From IMG/VR virus record IMGVR_UViG_3300036980_001087, positions 32,943 to 96,942 of that record: a stretch of DNA of 64,000 nt, one strand, 5' to 3'. Source of the stretch: a virus. This document shows, in pieces, positions 48,858-56,529 of this stretch (positions are counted from its first letter, which is position 1; each line of letters begins with the position of its first letter). Below the pieces are notes generated by a model. It had not been told where the DNA came from. It did no database searches and saw nothing but the letters and a program-made list of their open reading frames with translations. A program made the translations under genes and the position numbers.

Positions 48858-49922
48858 ATGTCACGTGTATTTAAAAGCATTCTTGCTGGGTTAATAGTTA
48901 TTATTCTTGCTGCTAATGCAAAATTTACAATGGGAGTAAATAATAGGCTCAGCTTTATTGACCAAGGCCAAAGTATCATAACCTATGACCTTGACGTGCT
49001 TAATAAAAACCTCCTTAATACTAATAATAATGTATTGGAGGGCACTAAAGCCACGTTTGAATTAAATAAAGTTATGGTTAAGATTATGCAAGCAATAGAT
49101 GGTAATAGCGTAGAGAGGGACAATCAATTAACAATTCAATTAGATCAATTAGTCCAGTCTCTTGCTAAAGAAATTAAACTTAATAAAATACGTGATGCAT
49201 ATTTAGCACAAGTAACAAATTTTATTCTTAAAAGTAATAGAGACGAGGCCATGTCTCAAGAATTATTTGACAGAGAAATCGAAGGCGTAAGGAAATTAAT
49301 TGCTCAATCTGAAGATGCAGCTAGACTAGGAAAAGAAGTAATAGAACATAATATAATGTTATGTAATATAATGCTTTATAATAATGAAGAAGGAACGCAG
49401 GGATCAGGAATTACAGTAAAATTACAGGATAAATTTTATATTCTATCTGCTGCACACTTGGTATCTAATAAAGACCAAATATTACAGTTAGTAGAAAATG
49501 GAATTACTATCTGTGATGTGCGTGTGGTTAGGTGGGATACACAAACAGATTTACTCTTATTGGAAACCGTGGATCCTGAAATCCAGCCTAGGGTTTGGAC
49601 TACAATTGCAAAAAATGAACCACAAAAGGGAGTAGAGTCCATCTATGTATGTGGTAATCCAATTGGGCTAGAGGACGTATTAAGTACTGCCAGGGTTATA
49701 AAATTTACAGGTGCCTTCTTTTATTACCTTGATCATAGTTACTTTGGATCCTCTGGTGGTGGAATATTCAATATGGCTGGAGAATTAATTGGGACCATCT
49801 CTCATTTAATTGCAGTTGATCCTACTCCCCCAGGAATTGTGACACAACGCTCACCTATGTTTGTAATTCATGGAGCAGTACGAACACAGGCGATCCATAA
49901 ATTCTTGGAAGGACTAGAGTAA
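48858..49922 (+). CDS. Membrane-anchored trypsin-like serine protease
   Basis: 354 residues from the ATG at 48858 after CTCGGAGGAGCCA. One N-terminal transmembrane helix near 8-24 (ILAGLIVIILAANAKF), then a long helical coiled segment (about 40-165), then a chymotrypsin-fold domain: GSGITVKLQDKFYILSAAHL with the catalytic His, DTQTDLLLLETV with Asp, and YFGSSGGGIFN with Ser. The coil may form a stalk in the periplasm or at the outer surface of the membrane. A host-defence or superinfection role is possible. Confidence 0.8.
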   Translation: MSRVFKSILAGLIVIILAANAKFTMGVNNRLSFIDQGQSIITYDLDVLNKNLLNTNNNVLEGTKATFELNKVMVKIMQAIDGNSVERDNQLTIQLDQLVQSLAKEIKLNKIRDAYLAQVTNFILKSNRDEAMSQELFDREIEGVRKLIAQSEDAARLGKEVIEHNIMLCNIMLYNNEEGTQGSGITVKLQDKFYILSAAHLVSNKDQILQLVENGITICDVRVVRWDTQTDLLLLETVDPEIQPRVWTTIAKNEPQKGVESIYVCGNPIGLEDVLSTARVIKFTGAFFYYLDHSYFGSSGGGIFNMAGELIGTISHLIAVDPTPPGIVTQRSPMFVIHGAVRTQAIHKFLEGLE

Positions 49923-50521
49923 TGGAAAATATAATTACCCCAGAATTTCAGGAATTTAAAAAGATCCCTAGATTTAGTAGGGATATAATTATTACTGAAA
50001 AACTGGATGGGACCAATGGTGTAATTTATATTGGTGAAACTGGAGAATTTCTGGTAGGATCAAGGTCCAGATGGATTACACCAACAGATGATAATCATGG
50101 TTTTGCTAGATGGGCCTATGATAATAAAGAAGAGTTATTAAAATTAGGTCCTGGATGGCATTATGGAGAATGGTGGGGTAGTGGAGTAAATAGAGGATAT
50201 GGACTTATTAAAGGGGAAAAAAGATTTTCTCTTTTTAATTCTGGGCGATGGGTAAAGAAAACCGCTGACAACATCTCCCCGCTTGGGGAGAAACAAGAAT
50301 ATTGCCCTGATTGTTGTTATGTTGTGCCTATTTTATACCAGGGTATATTCCATTCAACTATGATCTTTAATGCCTTAGGTATTTTGGAAGAGAAGGGAAG
50401 TTTAGCTTCTCCAGGATTTATGAATCCGGAGGGGATAGTTATTTATCATGTTGCTGCAAGACAATATTTTAAAAAGACTATTAAAAATGACGACATGCAT
50501 AAAGGTGAAATAAGTGGCTAA
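49922..50521 (+). CDS. RNA ligase (Rnl2-like)
   Basis: 199 residues. ITEKLDGTNG is motif I with Lys27 as the nucleotidylated residue. GEWWGSG is motif IIIa-like, PEGIVIYH is motif IV and FKKTIKND is motif V. It has no C-terminal specificity domain beyond the core. It probably seals breaks made in tRNA or other RNA, as T4-type ligases do. It starts as TAATG after the protease gene. Confidence 0.8.
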   Translation: MENIITPEFQEFKKIPRFSRDIIITEKLDGTNGVIYIGETGEFLVGSRSRWITPTDDNHGFARWAYDNKEELLKLGPGWHYGEWWGSGVNRGYGLIKGEKRFSLFNSGRWVKKTADNISPLGEKQEYCPDCCYVVPILYQGIFHSTMIFNALGILEEKGSLASPGFMNPEGIVIYHVAARQYFKKTIKNDDMHKGEISG

Positions 50522-51110
50522 GTATTGCACACACTGTAAACGAACTAGAGATATAAAGTTTTTCTCTAAAACTAAAACTGAGAAGGACGGACATCAATAT
50601 GTTTGTAAGCAGTGTGTTGCAATATATAAAAGAGCACATTATAAAAAGAACCGTGTAAAATTATTAGAACAACATAAAAAGTATTATGTATTACATAGGA
50701 ACGAACGTATTTTATCTGCCAAAAACTATACTAGTAAACATCAGGAGCAACGAAAAGTGTATGTCCGTCAATGGCATAGAGAAATGTGCCATACTAATAT
50801 AAATTATCATATATTACAAAACCTTCGGAGACGACTTAACCATGCCTTACATGGCGCTTTAAAGGCCACGAATACAGTAAGTTTACTTGGTTGTTCTATT
50901 GAGCAGTTAAAACAGCACCTTGAGAAACAATTTAAACCCGGCATGACTTGGAATAATTACGGTAGGGTTGGTTGGGTAATTGACCACATTAAACCCTGTG
51001 TTAGTTTTAATTTTATTAACCCAGAAGAACAAAAGAAGTGTTTCCACTATACTAATTTACAACCTCTATGGTATGTAGATAATCTTAGAAAAGGCAAACA
51101 TGCAAGATAA
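50514..51110 (+). CDS. HNH homing endonuclease with zinc finger
   Basis: 198 residues with a GTG start overlapping the ligase stop. The N-terminus has CTHCKRTRDI and a second Cys pair (VCKQC). The nuclease core is LLGCSIEQLKQHLEKQFKPG, then WVIDHIKPC and HYTNLQPLWYVDN. The 'WVIDHI' form differs slightly from the other three copies. Its end overlaps the FEN gene, which it may invade. Confidence 0.85.
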   Translation: MAKYCTHCKRTRDIKFFSKTKTEKDGHQYVCKQCVAIYKRAHYKKNRVKLLEQHKKYYVLHRNERILSAKNYTSKHQEQRKVYVRQWHREMCHTNINYHILQNLRRRLNHALHGALKATNTVSLLGCSIEQLKQHLEKQFKPGMTWNNYGRVGWVIDHIKPCVSFNFINPEEQKKCFHYTNLQPLWYVDNLRKGKHAR

Positions 51111-51879
51111 ACAAATTCTCTGCATTGATTTTAGTGAGCTCTTCTTCAGTTCAATATTTGGCTGGAGAAGAGCTTGTCAAATGGGCAATAAGTTACCATT
51201 AGAATTTATGGTACTTAAGAAGTTATTTTCCTATTGCAAAGCATTTCCAGGTAGAGAAATATATATCATGTGTGATGGTACAAAGACCTGGCGTAAAGAA
51301 GTATATCCTGAATATAAAGCACAACGTAAAGAACAGAGGGATAAGTATGAAGATCTAGACTGGACTGATCTTTTTGCTAGATATGGCCAGATGATTAGTG
51401 CCATAGAGAACTTCACTCCTATGCTTACTTTTAGGGACGATATACTTGAGGCTGATGATCTTGAGGCCATCTTAGCTAAGGATGGGGAAGACCTTATTAT
51501 CTTTTCATCTGATAAAGACCTTAACCAATTAACTACTTATTCCAATCTTAAACTAGTATCTCCTAAAGGTAAAAAAGTAAAGGGTAAATTTGTTTTTAAA
51601 GTTGTGGAGGATCCGCTTAAAGAACTAGATAAACTTGTGATGAAGGGGGATCGTTGTGATAATGTTCCACGTGCTTCTTCCGAAGCACAGAGAATGATAA
51701 ATAATAAAATAGTTAACCTCATTAATCTACCTAAAAATATTGAGGATAGATGTAGAGCAGTACTTAATCAAAAAAGATGTAAATCCCCTGACTTAATTGG
51801 CTTTTGTAACCTTTACCGGTGGGATTTCGTAGGCATTGAATTAAAGAGAATTTATCCTGGGTATTTTAAAAATGAATAA
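51100..51879 (+). CDS. FEN-like 5'-3' exonuclease
   Basis: 259 residues. The acidic core shows LCIDFSELFF, IYIMCDGTKTWRKEVYPEYK with KAQRKEQRDK (arch), EADDLEAILA, FSSDKDLNQL and MKGDRCDNVPRA, matching T4 RNase H/FEN-type enzymes that remove RNA primers and flaps. The helix-hairpin-helix region follows. It is bracketed by two HNH genes, with overlaps of 11 and 8 bases, so the intact enzyme lies between selfish elements. Confidence 0.85.
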   Translation: MQDKQILCIDFSELFFSSIFGWRRACQMGNKLPLEFMVLKKLFSYCKAFPGREIYIMCDGTKTWRKEVYPEYKAQRKEQRDKYEDLDWTDLFARYGQMISAIENFTPMLTFRDDILEADDLEAILAKDGEDLIIFSSDKDLNQLTTYSNLKLVSPKGKKVKGKFVFKVVEDPLKELDKLVMKGDRCDNVPRASSEAQRMINNKIVNLINLPKNIEDRCRAVLNQKRCKSPDLIGFCNLYRWDFVGIELKRIYPGYFKNE

Positions 51880-52459
51880 TAGACAACAATACATGCAAAT
51901 TTGGAGAAACCTGCATAGTACACACATTAAAATGTATGGATTACATTATCGTAAGACACATAAAGTAACAATACAGAAATATAGACTGAAGCATAAAGGT
52001 GAATATTATAAATTACATAAAAAAGAACATCAACTATGGGCAAAGGCCTATTATAAAAGTCGTTCTGATTACTTTAAGAGACTCCAGAGTAAGTATCAAA
52101 AGACACACAAAGTACAGTATAATAAATACCGTAGAGAACGAAGAATTGATGACATTAATTTTAAATTAAGATATTATTTAAGTAATCGTATTAGAGGATG
52201 TTTAAAACTTAAATATAAATTTACACATTTTAACAATCTACTTGGTTGTTCTGTAGAACAACTTAAACAACACTTAGAACAACAATTTAAACCAGGTATG
52301 TCTTGGGAGAATTACGGTTATTATGGTTGGCATATAGATCATATTAGGCCCTGTGCTTCTTTTGATCTTAGTAAGCCAGATAAACAAAAACAGTGTTTCC
52401 ATTATACTAACTTGCAACCTTTGTGGGCAAAAGATAATATGTCAAAGGGAAGTCGTTAA
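51872..52459 (+). CDS. HNH homing endonuclease
   Basis: 195 residues, start overlapping the FEN stop. A very basic Lys/Tyr/His-rich first 100 residues; nuclease core LLGCSVEQLKQHLEQQFKPG, WHIDHIRPCASFDLS and FHYTNLQPLWAKDN. Closest to the copy at 11798. Adjacent to the FEN gene on its downstream side. Confidence 0.85.
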   Translation: MNNRQQYMQIWRNLHSTHIKMYGLHYRKTHKVTIQKYRLKHKGEYYKLHKKEHQLWAKAYYKSRSDYFKRLQSKYQKTHKVQYNKYRRERRIDDINFKLRYYLSNRIRGCLKLKYKFTHFNNLLGCSVEQLKQHLEQQFKPGMSWENYGYYGWHIDHIRPCASFDLSKPDKQKQCFHYTNLQPLWAKDNMSKGSR

Positions 52460-52466
52460 CTATATC

Positions 52467-52745
52467 ATGAAGACAAAAATATTAAAATATAAAAAGGGAG
52501 ATATTTATAAACATAAAGATAATTTTGGGAAGGCTGAATATTTTATTGTTCGTCCTTGCACCTATTGTACCATGGGATTTTGTGAAATAGCAGTAGCTAA
52601 ACAAACTAAAAAGGAATTAGAGTGTAGGGGATTAGGCTTATATGTACTAGATAGACAAGATTGGATCTCTACTTGTTCTAATTCCCCATATCACCATGAA
52701 ATGACTAAAGTAACTGAAGCTGAAAAGCTACTAATCGGATATTAA
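52467..52745 (+). CDS. Small Cys-containing protein with shared C-terminal tail
   Basis: 92 residues from the ATG at 52467. YKKGDIYKHKDNFGKAEYFI is SH3-like, PCTYCTMGFC is a Cys cluster and the end is TKVTEAEKLLIGY. The weak ribosome-binding site suggests coupling to the upstream HNH gene. Confidence 0.55.
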   Translation: MKTKILKYKKGDIYKHKDNFGKAEYFIVRPCTYCTMGFCEIAVAKQTKKELECRGLGLYVLDRQDWISTCSNSPYHHEMTKVTEAEKLLIGY

Positions 52746-52746
52746 T

Positions 52747-53031
52747 ATGGTAGAATTAAAACAATATAAAGTTTCGTTTGAAGTACTCTGTAATTGTTCA
52801 GATAACCGTACTATTAAAGGTCTATTGGGGCATTTTGAACGTACTAATCCACAGGAACACGGGAAAGGCACCATATATAAATATATTTGTTCTAAATGTG
52901 GACAGGTACACCTCACCTTAGAACATTATACCTGTACTTTGGTACTAGATATTAATAGCACTGATAAATTGTGTAGCCATTGTACCGGTTTAATTATGCA
53001 ATTAAATCTTGCTGAATATGGAGGTGCTTGA
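52747..53031 (+). CDS. Zinc-binding protein
   Basis: 94 residues. Several Cys/His clusters (CNCSDNRT, CSKCGQVH, CSHCTG) and beta strands between suggest a compact zinc domain. Its last stop codon overlaps the start of the deformylase gene (TGATG). Confidence 0.6.
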   Translation: MVELKQYKVSFEVLCNCSDNRTIKGLLGHFERTNPQEHGKGTIYKYICSKCGQVHLTLEHYTCTLVLDINSTDKLCSHCTGLIMQLNLAEYGGA

Positions 53032-53471
53032 TGTCCGTTAGACCAATTGTAACCGATCGTAGAGAATTATCTAGGCCTTGTGGAAAAGTACTTGATGGAG
53101 AAGATATTTCCCAAATCATTCAGGACCTAAAAGATACATTTGAGCCTCTTAAGGGACGTGGCTTTGGATTAGCTGCCAATCAGATTGGCTATAATAAAGC
53201 AGTGGCCTATATAGTTTTTGCTGGGCAAGAGTATATTATTATAAATCCTATAAAGTTAGAGGCTAGGATGCCCATTCCATTTAAGGAGGGCTGCTTTAGT
53301 TTTAGTGGACTTGAGATCAAGACCTCCCGTTATAATTACTTTAAAATTAAACATGGACTAGGAGAAGGAAAGGAAGAGGAGTTTAAGGGTCTATTAGGGA
53401 TAGTTGTGCAGCACGAGGTAGATCATTTAAATGGCATAACTTTATTTCAAAGACGCTGGAGAGCTAAATAA
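53031..53471 (+). CDS. def: Peptide deformylase
   Basis: 146 residues from the ATG at 53031. All three family motifs are intact: GFGLAANQIG (44-53), EGCFSF (86-91, metal-binding Cys88) and QHEVDHLNG (His128, Glu129, His132). Shorter than cellular enzymes at the C-terminus. It removes the formyl group from nascent proteins. Peptide deformylases are known in some marine phages; here it lies next to membrane-protein and transporter genes. Confidence 0.9.
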   Translation: MSVRPIVTDRRELSRPCGKVLDGEDISQIIQDLKDTFEPLKGRGFGLAANQIGYNKAVAYIVFAGQEYIIINPIKLEARMPIPFKEGCFSFSGLEIKTSRYNYFKIKHGLGEGKEEEFKGLLGIVVQHEVDHLNGITLFQRRWRAK

Positions 53472-53917
53472 TGATAATACTTAAAGTATTTATTTGGATG
53501 ATTGTATTGGCCTTATTACATGCGCTCCAAGAGACCCAAATCGAAGGAAGAAATGGTTGGGCTAGGCACCTACCTACCTTTCAGATCAATGTATTTTTTT
53601 ATAAGTTCTTAGGCGGAAAGCCCTTAACTGGGTACCATCTTTATATGCTTTTATTATTTATTACTATTTTCCATGGGGTATTTTTATTTCAAATTTGGAG
53701 TTGGCGATTAGAGATGTTAATATTTGGTTTCTTTTCTATATATTTTGTAATTGAGGATTTCTTATTTTTTGTAGTTAATCCTCACTATAGTTTAAGAAAT
53801 TTTAAAAAAGGGAATATTGAGTGGCATAAACGTTGGTTCTGGGGATTACCTTATACTTATTGGTGGGGATTAATTATTGGAACTGCTCTATTGCTGTGTG
53901 GAGGCCAAGTAAAATGA
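53471..53917 (+). CDS. Multi-pass membrane protein
   Basis: 148 residues with four or so hydrophobic helices (FIWMIVLALLHALQ, YMLLLFITIFHGVFLF, IFGFFSIYFVIEDFLFF, YWWGLIIGTALLLC). Polar residues HALQETQIEGRNGW and EWHKRWFWG sit between helices and look conserved. I have seen this layout in uncharacterised bacterial membrane proteins. Function unknown. Overlaps the deformylase gene as TAATG. Confidence 0.65.
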   Translation: MIILKVFIWMIVLALLHALQETQIEGRNGWARHLPTFQINVFFYKFLGGKPLTGYHLYMLLLFITIFHGVFLFQIWSWRLEMLIFGFFSIYFVIEDFLFFVVNPHYSLRNFKKGNIEWHKRWFWGLPYTYWWGLIIGTALLLCGGQVK

Positions 53918-54273
53918 AGAATTTAGGATGTCATAATTGTAAATGGGCAAGGTCCTCTGGGGACGTGGGTGACTTTTTTAGGTGGTTATTTAAATTACCC
54001 AAAAGTTATCCTCGCTGTGCTTTAAATACAAAACATCCTTTATTTAAGCAACAAGATAGGGATCATCGCGGTTTATTATTAGATAAACCTAAAAATTTTG
54101 GACTCTTAAAAGCAATAGTGGACAAATTAGATGATCACCGGGATTATTGGGATTCAGATTGTGGGCTTAATTCTAATTTTGAATGCCCTTGTTTTCATAA
54201 ACAGTTTACTAAAATTACCCAACAGGAGTTAGAGGATTTACTTATACGCTTAAAAGTGGAGTTTAGCTTATGA
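53914..54273 (+). CDS. Cys-rich protein with shared C-terminal tail
   Basis: 119 residues from the ATG at 53914. It has GCHNCKWARS and a later C-x-C-x2-H near the end, plus basic and acidic stretches. The end TQQELEDLLIRLKVEFSL fits the shared tail. Function unknown. Confidence 0.6.
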   Translation: MKNLGCHNCKWARSSGDVGDFFRWLFKLPKSYPRCALNTKHPLFKQQDRDHRGLLLDKPKNFGLLKAIVDKLDDHRDYWDSDCGLNSNFECPCFHKQFTKITQQELEDLLIRLKVEFSL

Positions 54274-54590
54274 CAAGTGCCAATAGATTTTGGTTAGCTT
54301 GGACAATACTTATCCTTTTATGGGCTTTTTTATGCACTAGTAATATTTTTGCTATGACATTTAAAGAATATATTAATCAGCCAATTACTATTACAGAGAC
54401 TAAGGGAGAATTGAGATTAAAGTGGCATAATTTTTTTGGTTGTGATTTATTTAAGCCTTATTTTGCAATCAAAGATCTAGAAGATTCCTTTACTGTATTC
54501 ACAGCATTAGATCTCGGAAGATTAAAGGGGCGATTGCATTTTGGAAATAACTATAAGTCGATAGAATATAAATTTAAATATGAATTCTAA
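54270..54590 (+). CDS. Secreted small protein
   Basis: 106 residues with an N-terminal signal peptide (WLAWTILILLWAFLCTSNIF, then an A before M). The mature part is beta-rich with LRLKWHNFFGCDLFKPYF. It overlaps the transporter gene. It may be exported to the periplasm or cell surface. Confidence 0.6.
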   Translation: MTSANRFWLAWTILILLWAFLCTSNIFAMTFKEYINQPITITETKGELRLKWHNFFGCDLFKPYFAIKDLEDSFTVFTALDLGRLKGRLHFGNNYKSIEYKFKYEF

Positions 54591-55731
54591 AGTTAGATTA
54601 GTCTTTGGATTATCTATACTTACATATTTTATTCAGGGGGTTGAGGGCCTCCCAGGACAAAGTTTATTTGTCTTTATGAAGACAAAGCTAGGCATGACTC
54701 CACAAGCAATCATGTGGTTTGGTACATTTATAGGCATAGCCTGGCTTATAAAGCCAATCATAGGTGCCTTAATAGACAAACTATTTGGAAAGAAATGGTG
54801 GTATTTTGGGGCCGTCCTGCTAAGTATGGGCGCATGTGCTCTTTTAGCTAGATTAAGCCTTCCAATCGTGCTCCTAGGCTGTTTGTTAGCCCTTTTAAGC
54901 ACGGCTGCCAGCATTAGGGACATTTCGGTAGACGGAATAGCAGTTTGTTCAGGTAAGACTGAGGGCATTTGTGATAAATTACAATCTGTGCAGTGGATTG
55001 CAGTAACTATTGGAGGTCTCTTGGTAGGTATCGGGGGAGGACTTATAGCACAGTACCTACCTTACCAAGTGGGATTTGCAATACTTATTCCTCTATATGC
55101 AATAGCTGGAATGTTAATACTTAAATATAAACCTGAACAAAAAGAATGCCAAGTTACAATGCATTCAGTAATACAACTATTTAAAGATAAACGATTTATA
55201 TTAACTTGTCTTTTTATATTTCTTTATAAATATAGTCCGTCCTTTGGCACGCCCTTAGGCTTTATTATAAGGGATAAATTTCATTGGTCAGAAATTTTTA
55301 TTGGCGTACTTGGTACAATAACTGCAGTAACTAGTATCATCGGAGCCTTAATATATTATAGGGTATCTAAAAGAATAGATGCAAAAAAATGGATCACTAT
55401 TTCAATTTGGTTAGGGGCCATTACTACATTATTTTATCTTTATTATACTCGTTATACTGCAATAGGTTATGATGTTGTGTTTAGTTTAACTGGAATGTTT
55501 TTTCATTTAATAATTATGACATTCATGGCTGAGAATTCAGTTACCGGCCTAGAGACCACTTCTTTTGCTACACTATGTGCCATAAGTAATTTAGCAGGTA
55601 CAGCAGGAAGCGCTTCAGGAGCATTGTTACTTCCCATCATAGGCTTACCTGGATTAATTATTCTATCAGCATCCACATCATTTCTTTGTCTACCATTAGT
55701 ACCAATTATATTTAAGAAGAGTAATGTTTAA
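54580..55731 (+). CDS. MFS-type transporter, BT1 (folate-biopterin) group-like
   Basis: 383 residues with about eleven or twelve hydrophobic helices. It opens YFIQGVEGLPGQSLFVFMKT and has IRDISVDGIAVCSG with LQSVQWIAVTIGG further on, close to the pattern conserved in folate/biopterin transporters. The middle loop is charged and short. Transporter genes are rare in phages. It starts within the previous gene and is followed by a small gene with a 1-8 base overlap. The substrate is inferred by family resemblance only. Confidence 0.7.
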   Translation: MNSKVRLVFGLSILTYFIQGVEGLPGQSLFVFMKTKLGMTPQAIMWFGTFIGIAWLIKPIIGALIDKLFGKKWWYFGAVLLSMGACALLARLSLPIVLLGCLLALLSTAASIRDISVDGIAVCSGKTEGICDKLQSVQWIAVTIGGLLVGIGGGLIAQYLPYQVGFAILIPLYAIAGMLILKYKPEQKECQVTMHSVIQLFKDKRFILTCLFIFLYKYSPSFGTPLGFIIRDKFHWSEIFIGVLGTITAVTSIIGALIYYRVSKRIDAKKWITISIWLGAITTLFYLYYTRYTAIGYDVVFSLTGMFFHLIIMTFMAENSVTGLETTSFATLCAISNLAGTAGSASGALLLPIIGLPGLIILSASTSFLCLPLVPIIFKKSNV

Positions 55732-55921
55732 GTATAAATTTATGATTGGAGATCTTGTTTCCTCCTGTCCCCACAATACTAGGGAAAACTTTATGCCAGG
55801 AGTTGGAGAGATAAAGTTGATTCTTAAACTAGATCAAACAGAGAAACTTTACATCTGTGAACATAATGATAAATATTATATGTACACAGAAGAACAAATA
55901 TATTTATATGATCCGTACTAA
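55724..55921 (+). CDS. Small hypothetical protein
   Basis: 65 residues with an SH3-like start (YKFMIGDLVSSCPHN). It overlaps the transporter by 8 bases and ends just before a GGTATATAATATA element. Unassigned. Confidence 0.5.
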   Translation: MFKYKFMIGDLVSSCPHNTRENFMPGVGEIKLILKLDQTEKLYICEHNDKYYMYTEEQIYLYDPY

Positions 55922-55940
55922 TTGGTATATAATATAGGAT
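55922..55940 (+). promoter_or_regulatory. TATAAT-type element, copy 2
   Basis: TTGGTATATAATATAGGAT directly after the stop codon, 11 bases before the next gene. Shares GGTATATAATATA with 48643 and 58977. The -35 region is poor, so it is less certain. Confidence 0.4.
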
Positions 55941-55950
55941 AGGAGGATGT

Positions 55951-56124
55951 ATGAGTGAAAAATTACTATTAAAATTAATGTGTTTGATATTTGGCCTAAC
56001 TACGTGTTTATTATTTTTATTAATGGGCTGTGGCACTTTAAGTCAGTATGATATTGATTCAGCTCGGGGACGTATTGATAGAGATACAGAGCCCCAAGCA
56101 CCATTCACTATTCCTGGAAAATAA
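55951..56124 (+). CDS. Small lipoprotein
   Basis: 57 residues after AGGAGGATGT. Hydrophobic N-terminus with a lipobox-like LLMGC (Cys27), then a polar stretch and a C-terminal EPQAPFTIPGK. The layout resembles small outer-membrane spanins or surface lipoproteins in phages. Not proven. Confidence 0.6.
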   Translation: MSEKLLLKLMCLIFGLTTCLLFLLMGCGTLSQYDIDSARGRIDRDTEPQAPFTIPGK

Positions 56125-56125
56125 A

Positions 56126-56293
56126 ATGTGGAGAGTTGGAGTATTATTGAAAAATGGAATACCTAAGGCGGAAACTTTTCCTACTAGGGAAGCAGCCGAT
56201 GAATGGGTATTAACTTTAATAGAAACAGAAGGGGTAAATTTAGTTAGATATAAAAATCTAGAGACTGGAGAAACTTCAGAGGAGAAATTTTAA
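56126..56293 (+). CDS. Small hypothetical protein
   Basis: 55 residues from the ATG at 56126, two bases after the lipoprotein stop. WRVGVLLKNGIPKAETFPTR and a C-terminal acidic tail. Unassigned. Confidence 0.5.
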   Translation: MWRVGVLLKNGIPKAETFPTREAADEWVLTLIETEGVNLVRYKNLETGETSEEKF

Positions 56294-56521
56294 ATGGGCC
56301 AGAGAAGTGATTGTTGTAATGCAAAAGTAAAAATAGTAGGTGAAACTGATCCACATTATGTTTGTCGTAGGTGTAAACAGGTCTGTCATGTTATAATGAA
56401 AGTACGGCAAGAATGGGGACTTGATCCTAGTACAAAGATAATTCCTACTAAAAAGCGAAATAAAAGAACAAGACTAACTCCCAAAGAAGAGAGGGAGATT
56501 ATGCGAGATCTATTATATTAG
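56294..56521 (+). CDS. Zinc-ribbon protein with shared C-terminal tail
   Basis: 75 residues. SDCCNAKVKIVGE, then YVCRRCKQVC, a zinc ribbon, a basic KKRNKRT linker, and the tail TRLTPKEEREIMRDLLY. The tail is the clearest instance of the shared C-terminal pattern, which here follows a zinc domain and a basic linker. Confidence 0.6.
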   Translation: MGQRSDCCNAKVKIVGETDPHYVCRRCKQVCHVIMKVRQEWGLDPSTKIIPTKKRNKRTRLTPKEEREIMRDLLY

Positions 56522-56529
56522 GAGGGAAT

